DNA of 16,643 bases from Bacteroides sp. GTDB lineage: Bacteria > Bacteroidota > Bacteroidia > Bacteroidales > Bacteroidaceae. A program made the translations under genes and the position numbers. The notes beneath the pieces were generated by a model, which saw only the letters and a program-made list of their open reading frames with translations, ran no database searches and was not told the origin of the DNA. Each line of letters begins with the position of its first letter. Position 1 is the stretch's first letter. The stretch lies in the NCBI GenBank assembly GCA_019412865.1, contig DXOJ01000254.1, positions 1 through 16,643 on the forward strand. The letters are read 5' to 3'. Below, in pieces: positions 8,653 to 13,947 of this stretch.

Positions 8653-10248
8653 ATGACAAAGAAGTACACAAACTTTTTCCTTAGTGCTTTACTAGCGCTT
8701 TGCGTTATCACAGGTTGTGATGACAAAGATGATGATGCACCTGCAATAACAGTATCTTCCAATTCTGTTACGATTCTGGCTACCGGCGGAGAAGAGTCTA
8801 TTGAAATCACCACCAACCAATCAGAATGGACTGCTACACGTCCTGAGTTGGATAGTTGGTGCACGCTAAAGACAAATGGCAATGCATTAAAGATCAGCGC
8901 ATCTGCCAATGAAACAATAACCCCTCGTTCAACAATGATTACAGTTACTGCCGGAGTTGGTTCCAATGCAAAAACGCAAGAAATTACCGTGACACAAAAG
9001 GCGGCAGATCCTTCTTTGGAAATTACAGGAACACCTGTACATTTGGATGCAGCCGGAACTGCTATTGAATTGACAGTTACTACAAATACTGGTGTATGGA
9101 ATGCCAGTCGTCCCGATGGCGATACTTGGTGTATCTTATCACAAGAGGGAGACAAACTAACTGTTTCAGCAGAAGCATATACAGTCAATGCAGAACGTAA
9201 AACAACTGTTACAGTAACTTATGGAGAAGATGCTTCTCTCACTCCAAAGACATTTGAAGTCACACAGCAAGGGGCAGCTCCGGTATATGCTATTGAAATA
9301 CCTTCTGATTTCTCGACAGGTGATGTACAAAAAGTAATGTATCAGAATGTAAAAGTGGCAGAGGTTTGTCGGGAATATATCAGAATAGCGTCATCTTCTA
9401 TTGACAAACAAATGATTGTAATTTATCCTGTAACAACAGAAGGCAAAACAGACTTAACCAAAGGTTTTACTATCCCCGATGGTGGTGCAATAGTTTGGGA
9501 TATAGCAACCAACACATGTACTTATACCCCAGGTACAGAATCTGCTTTATCCAAAGTCTACCTGGCAGAAGGTGATTTTTCATCAACTACAACAGCGACC
9601 TCTCCTATTAATGCTATGGTAGAAGCCGAATTATTAACAGATACTCGCCCTAATGATACTAGATTTAATTATAAGATAGTAAAGATTGGTACACAGTATT
9701 GGATGGCTGAAAATTTGAAAGCACAGAACTATCTGAATGGAACCGAGATTCCACGTATCACAAATAGTACAGATTGGAATAGTAACACAACAGGAGCACA
9801 TCGTCTCCCATTTGCTGATACACAGAGCTTTCTTACTTTCGGAGCTTTCTACAATGGATATGCTATGTATAATGAAGCTGGTCTCGCTCCTGAAGGATGG
9901 ATTGTCCCATCAAACACAGAATGGGATAAACTTAAAAAATATATTGGAACCAATAGTGGGCAAAAAATGAAATCAAAATTAACCTCATATTGGGGAGGTA
10001 CTACTGCCGGAGCAGGTACAAATATAACAGGATTCGATGCAATAGCAGCTGGTTTTTATTCTTCTGCAACTAGTGACGAAGAAAATGGCAAAAAAGCTAC
10101 ATTCTGGAGTACAACCAAAAGCCTCAACCTTATAGTAAAAAAACAAACCCCATGTTTTTATTATTTAGATTCTAGTAGTAAGATTTTTGTATATGGTAAT
10201 GAACACGACTTCATTTTTGGTCATTCCATTCGTTGCGTCAGAAAATAA
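8653..10248 (+). CDS. Lipoprotein with two BACON domains and a C-terminal FISUMP domain
   Basis: This is a 531-aa predicted surface lipoprotein. The signal peptide ends in ITGC (Cys22), followed by the acidic export-type motif DDKDDD. Two tandem BACON domains (about 31-116 and 120-206) are recognisable copies of each other: WTATRPELDSWC at 59-70 and WNASRPDGDTWC at 149-160, 90 residues apart. A beta-rich linker domain (about 210-330) follows. From about 338 to the end is a FISUMP domain (Fibrobacter succinogenes major paralogous domain), shown by IGTQYWMAENLK, APEGWIVPSNTEWDKL, FWSTTK and the terminal SIRCVRK. This domain is related to C-type-lectin-like folds and probably binds ligand. The segment coding its C-terminal part is much richer in A+T than the flanking genes. 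It is the last gene of the operon, 59 bases after its neighbour, and is followed by a strong hairpin. The ligand is unknown. Confidence 0.87.
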   Translation: MTKKYTNFFLSALLALCVITGCDDKDDDAPAITVSSNSVTILATGGEESIEITTNQSEWTATRPELDSWCTLKTNGNALKISASANETITPRSTMITVTAGVGSNAKTQEITVTQKAADPSLEITGTPVHLDAAGTAIELTVTTNTGVWNASRPDGDTWCILSQEGDKLTVSAEAYTVNAERKTTVTVTYGEDASLTPKTFEVTQQGAAPVYAIEIPSDFSTGDVQKVMYQNVKVAEVCREYIRIASSSIDKQMIVIYPVTTEGKTDLTKGFTIPDGGAIVWDIATNTCTYTPGTESALSKVYLAEGDFSSTTTATSPINAMVEAELLTDTRPNDTRFNYKIVKIGTQYWMAENLKAQNYLNGTEIPRITNSTDWNSNTTGAHRLPFADTQSFLTFGAFYNGYAMYNEAGLAPEGWIVPSNTEWDKLKKYIGTNSGQKMKSKLTSYWGGTTAGAGTNITGFDAIAAGFYSSATSDEENGKKATFWSTTKSLNLIVKKQTPCFYYLDSSSKIFVYGNEHDFIFGHSIRCVRK

Positions 10249-10321
10249 CAAGTAATAAAAGCGAGCGAGCTAAGTTAAATTCTCTCTCTAACAAATAGAA
10301 TTTAGCATTAATTGTTCATTA

Positions 10322-10354
10322 AAAGAGTTGTTTCCGCTGCGGAAGCAACTCTTT
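10322..10354 (+). terminator. Strong hairpin terminator after the SusCD operon
   Basis: AAAGAGTTG at 10322-10330 pairs fully with CAACTCTTT at 10346-10354. The stem continues inward with TTTCCG against CGGAAG (one T-G wobble), giving about 15 pairs around the loop CTG. A pyrimidine-rich tract follows. The position, between the last lipoprotein gene and the rnr promoter, fits a terminator insulating rnr. A weaker hairpin (10276-10283 with 10297-10304) lies just upstream. Confidence 0.85.
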
Positions 10355-10402
10355 GCTTTCTTCCCCTATTCTCTTCCAAAGACAATTTTTCTTCCCCCAA
10401 AG

Positions 10403-10433
10403 TTTCCATAAGGAAAATAATCGTCTATCTTTG
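10403..10433 (+). promoter_or_regulatory. Bacteroides-type promoter of rnr
   Basis: TATCTTTG at 10426-10433 matches the Bacteroides -7 element TAnnTTTG exactly. TTTC at 10403-10406 is a one-mismatch -33 element (consensus TTTG) at the expected 19-base spacing. Transcription would start near 10440, giving a 5' UTR of about 22 bases before the ATG at 10462. It lies after the terminator, so rnr is probably transcribed separately from the SusCD operon. Confidence 0.7.
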
Positions 10434-10461
10434 TAACTACATATTTTTAAAAGACTACATT

Positions 10462-12618
10462 ATGGCGAAAAAGAAAGAAAAGAAAGAGAAAAAAGCCGGC
10501 AAGAGAATGAGTAAGAAAGAGCTGGCAGCGTTGTTAATAGACTTTTTCCATGCCAAACCCAATGAGACTCTAAGCATGAAATATATTTTCTCGGAATTGC
10601 GTCTCACCACCCATCCCCAGAAAATGCTATGCGTCGATATACTGCATGACCTTTTAGATGACGATTATATCAGTGAAATAGAAAAAGGAAAGTTCCGTCT
10701 CACCAATCATGGAACAGAGATGGTAGGCACTTTCCAACGGAAGAGCAACGGTAAGAACTCGTTTATTCCTGAAGAAGGGGGCGACCCGATATTCGTGGCC
10801 GAACGTAATTCCGCACATGCGATGAATAACGATAAGGTAAAGATAACTTTCTATGCCAAACGGAAAAACAGAGAAGCCGAAGGAGAAGTCATCGAAATAC
10901 TGGAACGCGCCAACGATACATTCGTCGGCACACTGGAAGTAGCTAAGTCATACGCATTTCTGGTGACAGAGAACCGTACATTAGCCAATGATATTTTCAT
11001 CCCGAAAGATAAGCTGAAAGGCGGAAAGACCGGAGATAAAGCCATTGTGAAAGTAACCGAATGGCCGGACAAGGCAAAGAATCCTATCGGACAAGTAATA
11101 GATATATTAGGTCAGGCTGGCGATAACACCACAGAGATGCACGCAATTCTTGCGGAATTCGGTCTGCCGTATGTATATCCAAAAGCAGTAGAGACAGCAG
11201 CAGATAAGATTCCTGCCGAGATTTCAGCAGAAGAGATTGCCAAACGCGAAGATTTCCGTAAGGTAACAACTTTCACCATCGACCCGAAAGATGCCAAAGA
11301 CTTTGACGACGCACTTTCCATCCGTAAACTGAAAGACGGATTGTGGGAAGTAGGCGTACACATTGCCGACGTGACACATTACGTAAAAGAAGGCAGCATC
11401 ATCGACAAGGAAGCAGAAAAGCGGGCAACTTCCGTTTATCTGGTAGACCGTACCATCCCGATGCTTCCCGAACGGTTGTGTAACTTCATTTGTTCACTCC
11501 GCCCGAACGAAGAAAAACTAGCTTTCTCCGTTATCTTCGATATTACGGAAAAAGGAGAAGTCAGAGACTCACGCATCGTACATACGGTTATCAACTCCGA
11601 CCGTCGCTTCACCTACGAAGAGGCACAACAAATCATAGAAACAAAAGAAGGAGACTTCAAAGAAGAAGTACTCACATTAGATACGATTGCCAAAGCACTG
11701 CGCGAAAAACGCTTCTCTGCAGGAGCTATCAACTTCGACCGCTACGAAGTGAAGTTCGAAATTGACGAAAAAGGAAAACCAATCAGCGTTTACTTCAAGG
11801 AGTCAAAAGATGCCAATAAACTAGTGGAAGAATTCATGTTGCTCGCTAACAAGACCGTAGCAGAAAAGATAGGATGTGTGCCGAAGAACAAGAAAGCCAA
11901 AGTGCTTCCTTACCGTATCCACGACCTGCCCGATCCGGAGAAGTTGGAGAACTTGTCACAGTTCATCGCCCGCTTCGGCTACAAAGTGCGTACAAGCGGA
12001 ACGAAGACTGATATTTCAAAATCCATCAATCATTTATTGGACGACATACACGGAAAGAAAGAAGAGAACCTGATAGAAACCGTATCCATCCGCGCCATGC
12101 AGAAAGCACGTTACTCAACCCATAACATCGGTCACTACGGACTAGCTTTCGAATATTACACTCACTTTACTTCTCCCATCCGCCGTTTCCCGGACATGAT
12201 GGTACACCGTTTGGTGACGAAATATATGGACGGAGGACGCAGCGTATCCGAAGCCAAGTACGAAGACCTCTGCGACCACAGCTCGAACATGGAACAAATT
12301 GCAGCCAATGCCGAGCGTGCTTCCATCAAATATAAACAGGTGGAATTTATGAGCGAACGTCTGGGGCAGATTTACGACGGTGTAATCTCCGGCGTAACCG
12401 AGTGGGGACTTTATGTAGAACTGAACGAAAACAAATGTGAAGGTCTGGTCCCTGTTCGTGATCTGGATGATGACTACTACGAATTCGACGAGAAGAACTA
12501 TTGTCTTCGCGGACGCCGCAAAAACAAAATATACAGTTTGGGAGACGCTATTACTGTTCGGGTAGCTCGTGCCAATCTGGAAAAGAAACAATTGGATTTT
12601 GAATTAATAGAAAAGTAA
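10462..12618 (+). CDS. rnr: Ribonuclease R (3'-5' exoribonuclease)
   Basis: RNase R degrades RNA processively from the 3' end, including structured RNA, in the cytoplasm. The start ATG at 10462 (718 aa) fits the promoter. A longer in-frame reading from 10312 would run back through the terminator and promoter and is rejected. In order the protein has a Lys-rich N-terminus (AKKKEKKEKKAGK), a winged-helix segment (about 20-80), cold-shock/OB domains, the RNB catalytic domain and a C-terminal S1 domain (GVISGVTEWGLYVELNE). The metal-binding acids are all present in DPKDAKDFDDA: Asp274, Asp280, Asp282 and Asp283, with the spacing (+6, +8, +9) known from E. coli RNase R. FTSPIRRFPDMMVHR is another family signature. 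It lacks the long Lys-rich C-terminal tail of the larger E. coli enzyme. No partner gene lies adjacent. Confidence 0.97.
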   Translation: MAKKKEKKEKKAGKRMSKKELAALLIDFFHAKPNETLSMKYIFSELRLTTHPQKMLCVDILHDLLDDDYISEIEKGKFRLTNHGTEMVGTFQRKSNGKNSFIPEEGGDPIFVAERNSAHAMNNDKVKITFYAKRKNREAEGEVIEILERANDTFVGTLEVAKSYAFLVTENRTLANDIFIPKDKLKGGKTGDKAIVKVTEWPDKAKNPIGQVIDILGQAGDNTTEMHAILAEFGLPYVYPKAVETAADKIPAEISAEEIAKREDFRKVTTFTIDPKDAKDFDDALSIRKLKDGLWEVGVHIADVTHYVKEGSIIDKEAEKRATSVYLVDRTIPMLPERLCNFICSLRPNEEKLAFSVIFDITEKGEVRDSRIVHTVINSDRRFTYEEAQQIIETKEGDFKEEVLTLDTIAKALREKRFSAGAINFDRYEVKFEIDEKGKPISVYFKESKDANKLVEEFMLLANKTVAEKIGCVPKNKKAKVLPYRIHDLPDPEKLENLSQFIARFGYKVRTSGTKTDISKSINHLLDDIHGKKEENLIETVSIRAMQKARYSTHNIGHYGLAFEYYTHFTSPIRRFPDMMVHRLVTKYMDGGRSVSEAKYEDLCDHSSNMEQIAANAERASIKYKQVEFMSERLGQIYDGVISGVTEWGLYVELNENKCEGLVPVRDLDDDYYEFDEKNYCLRGRRKNKIYSLGDAITVRVARANLEKKQLDFELIEK

Positions 12619-12619
12619 A

Positions 12620-12641
12620 AGTTTGAATATTCAAGCAAACT
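12620..12641 (+). terminator. Weak hairpin just after rnr
   Basis: AGTTTG at 12620-12625 pairs with CAAACT at 12636-12641 around a 10-base loop, two bases after the rnr stop. An overlapping palindrome, TTGAATATTCAA, lies at 12623-12634. There is no T-tract after it, so termination here is uncertain. Confidence 0.3.
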
Positions 12642-12670
12642 GAAAAGCTCATTCAACCCCTGATAACATT

Positions 12671-12760
12671 AGTACAGAAATACGATTGATTAGATAAATC
12701 TGTGAAAGTAACGAGAAAAAAGTTCGCATAGATTTGTGTAATCAGTCGTAAGTCTGTACT
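12671..12760. repeat. 34-base imperfect inverted repeat overlapping a promoter
   Basis: The left arm 12671-12704 and right arm 12727-12760 are inverse copies, matching at 28 of 34 positions by my hand alignment, with a 22-base spacer. The matching blocks, read on the left arm, are AGTACAGA, TACGA, TGATTA and AAATCT. The arms resemble the AATCTGTG/GTAATC-type intergenic repeats that I recall from Bacteroides genomes, so this may be one member of a dispersed family. The right arm contains the proposed -33 element of the next gene and ends within its -7 element. Confidence 0.75.
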
Positions 12761-12764
12761 TTAG
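12733..12764 (+). promoter_or_regulatory. Probable promoter of the PNPOx-like gene
   Basis: TTTG at 12733-12736 is a perfect -33 element. After a 20-base spacer, TACTTTAG at 12757-12764 fits the -7 consensus TAnnTTTG with one mismatch. The expected start is near 12771, giving a 5' UTR of about 38 bases before the ATG at 12809. TAGATTTG at 12729-12736 is an alternative -7 element that matches the consensus exactly but has no good -33 partner. Both lie in the right arm of the inverted repeat. Confidence 0.55.
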
Positions 12765-12808
12765 CGTATCATTTTGATTATTCTTACTATTATAACATTC
12801 ATATATCC

Positions 12809-13288
12809 ATGAAGACTGTCATTATCGAAGACAAACAACGAATCGAGTCCATTATCCTGCATTGCGATGCCTGTTTTGTGGGCATTACAGATTTAGAAGG
12901 TAATCCCTATGTAGTTCCCATGAACTTCGGTTATGAAAATGGTATCATATATCTGCATTCAGGTCCCGAAGGCAGCAAGTTAGAGATGTTGGAACATAAT
13001 AATAATGTATGCATCACTTTCAGCCTTGGACATAAACTTGTCTACCAACACGAAAAGGTAGCCTGCAGTTACAGTATGCGTTCCGAAAGCGCGATGTGTC
13101 GGGGGCAAGTAGAATTCATCGAAGAGATAGACGATAAACGTCGTGCACTGGATATTATCATGCGTCATTATACAGACAACGCATTCAGCTATTCCGATCC
13201 TGCCGTACGTAACGTAAAAGTGTGGAAAGTAGCTGTCCGGCAGATGACAGGAAAAGTCTTCGGTCTGCGAGCCAACGAAAAGCCATAA
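12809..13288 (+). CDS. Pyridoxamine 5'-phosphate oxidase-like flavoprotein (Nim-related family)
   Basis: This 159-aa cytoplasmic protein has the split-barrel flavin-binding pattern of the Pyridox_ox_2 group, which includes the Nim 5-nitroimidazole reductases. Visible signatures are GNPYVVPMNFGYENGIIYLH (strands of the barrel, residues about 31-50), PEGSKLEMLEHNNNVCITF just after, then YSMRSESAMCRGQVEFIEE and the helix KRRALDIIMRHY. The length is typical (about 150-180 aa). The start ATG at 12809 follows a promoter-like site at a sensible distance, and no Shine-Dalgarno site is needed in this group. It is probably monocistronic. Most chromosomal members have no known substrate and need not confer nitroimidazole resistance. 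The exact substrate and cofactor (FMN is usual) are not determined here. Confidence 0.88.
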   Translation: MKTVIIEDKQRIESIILHCDACFVGITDLEGNPYVVPMNFGYENGIIYLHSGPEGSKLEMLEHNNNVCITFSLGHKLVYQHEKVACSYSMRSESAMCRGQVEFIEEIDDKRRALDIIMRHYTDNAFSYSDPAVRNVKVWKVAVRQMTGKVFGLRANEKP

Positions 13289-13395
13289 AACAGTTTCCGG
13301 CTTTCGGCTAATGAATTTAACTTCATGTGCCACACCCGTTTAAGAAACGAATTCAGCATTCAAGAAGCATGACGGAGTATCTCCAAGCAAATTTC

Positions 13396-13413
13396 TCTAA
13401 ACAAAAGTTTAGA
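13396..13413. repeat. Small hairpin, possible terminator of the PNPOx-like gene
   Basis: TCTAAAC at 13396-13402 and GTTTAGA at 13407-13413 form a 7-bp perfect stem with loop AAAA, about 107 bases after the stop at 13288. ACACTTTT follows, a poor T-tract. It is the first of a run of inverted repeats filling this gap. Confidence 0.4.
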
Positions 13414-13414
13414 A

Positions 13415-13521
13415 CACTTTTACCCTCACACCCTCATCCTCTGCTTGTATCTCTTTATCCATCGGCATTACAGGTGTGAGGGTAAAGGTGATAGTAAGTG
13501 AGGGTAGGCAATTACCCTCAC
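13415..13521. repeat. TACCCTCAC/GTGAGGGTA repeat cluster forming two hairpins
   Basis: The nonamer TACCCTCAC occurs four times in alternating orientation: 13421-13429 (+), 13476-13484 (inverse), 13498-13506 (inverse) and 13513-13521 (+). The first pair sits in 18-base arms (13415-13432 and 13473-13490) that match at 17 positions, the odd one being a possible G-T pair, around a 40-base loop. The second pair is a perfect 9-bp stem with the 6-base loop GGCAAT. The cluster is noncoding, and no gene product is suggested in any frame. Confidence 0.8.
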
Positions 13522-13546
13522 CCTGTTTCATTCTAAATGTTGTCCT

Positions 13547-13570
13547 ACTTCCTTGTATTACATAGGAAGT
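13547..13570. repeat. ACTTCCT/AGGAAGT hairpin
   Basis: ACTTCCT at 13547-13553 pairs with AGGAAGT at 13564-13570 around a 10-base loop. On its own it would be unremarkable, but it lies between two larger inverted-repeat structures in the same gap. Confidence 0.45.
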
Positions 13571-13617
13571 GCAACCGGTATATATCTATTATCCCTTCAT
13601 TATCCATCCGTTAAACC

Positions 13618-13731
13618 ACCGATATAGTTAATTCACCACAGCCGTGGTGAGATCCTCCCACAGCCGTGGTAACTTCTCTTCATGGCCGTGAAGAGAAGTC
13701 GTCACGGCCGTGGGAAGCTAACTATATCGGT
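13618..13731. repeat. 114-base nested palindrome with four CCGTG-core units
   Basis: The outer arms ACCGATATAGTTA (13618-13630) and TAACTATATCGGT (13719-13731) are perfect 13-base inverse copies. Inside are four similar units: CACAGCCGTGG (twice, within 13635-13647 and 13659-13669), CATGGCCGTGA (13681-13691) and CACGGCCGTGG (13703-13713). The first sits in a 7-bp hairpin (TCACCAC with GTGGTGA, 13633-13650). The third is the tip of an 11-bp perfect stem (ACTTCTCTTCA 13672-13682 with TGAAGAGAAGT 13689-13699). The second and fourth pair across that stem and lengthen it. The whole could fold as a three-way junction or cruciform. It lies about 215 bases upstream of the GH3 start. Confidence 0.85.
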
Positions 13732-13894
13732 AGTCTGATGCAAGAAGAGCGGTAACTTAATACAAACATAAAGGGGAGATAAGGTATTCTTCCCTGCTTC
13801 ATAATATCCATTCTCCCTATACACCAGTACCAAGACAGCCGTTTATAACATGATTATAAAGACTATTCTATCCTCTCATATCAAATTCTTTTTG

Positions 13895-13902
13895 TATACT
13901 TG
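13895..13902 (+). promoter_or_regulatory. Candidate -7 element upstream of the GH3 gene
   Basis: TATACTTG fits TAnnTTTG with one mismatch and would give a start near 13909 and a 5' UTR of about 39 bases. No TTTG-like -33 element lies 19-21 bases upstream. TACTCTTG at 13925-13932 is a competing one-mismatch site closer to the ATG. The promoter is therefore not settled. Confidence 0.35.
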
Positions 13903-13947
13903 CAACATAAATAAAATAGATAAGTACTCTTGCAAAAAAAATAGATT

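Noticed and set aside
8646..9188. 180-aa reading frame on the - strand
   Set aside because: It lies fully opposite the BACON domains of a well-supported gene, has a biased low-complexity composition (Val/Ser/Ala) and shows no domain. It is a shadow of the + strand gene.
10312..10461. N-terminal extension of RNase R from an upstream in-frame start
   Set aside because: It would be translated from the terminator hairpin and the rnr promoter, and the added residues resemble no RNase R N-terminus. The ATG at 10462 follows an exact -7 element.
12142..12591. 149-aa reading frame on the - strand inside rnr
   Set aside because: It is antisense to the conserved RNB and S1 part of rnr, with no recognisable motif or promoter.
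12809..13288. Nitroimidazole resistance (nim) gene
   Set aside because: The family is right, but many chromosomal relatives are not resistance genes and no IS element with an outward promoter lies next to it. Only the broader family name is supported.
13618..13731. Invertible promoter flanked by 13-base inverted repeats
   Set aside because: The interior is itself self-complementary and contains no TAnnTTTG element, and no invertase gene is in view. A structured repeat explains it better.
13396..13731. CRISPR array
   Set aside because: The repeats are inverted and of different lengths, without constant direct repeats or spacers, and no cas gene is present.
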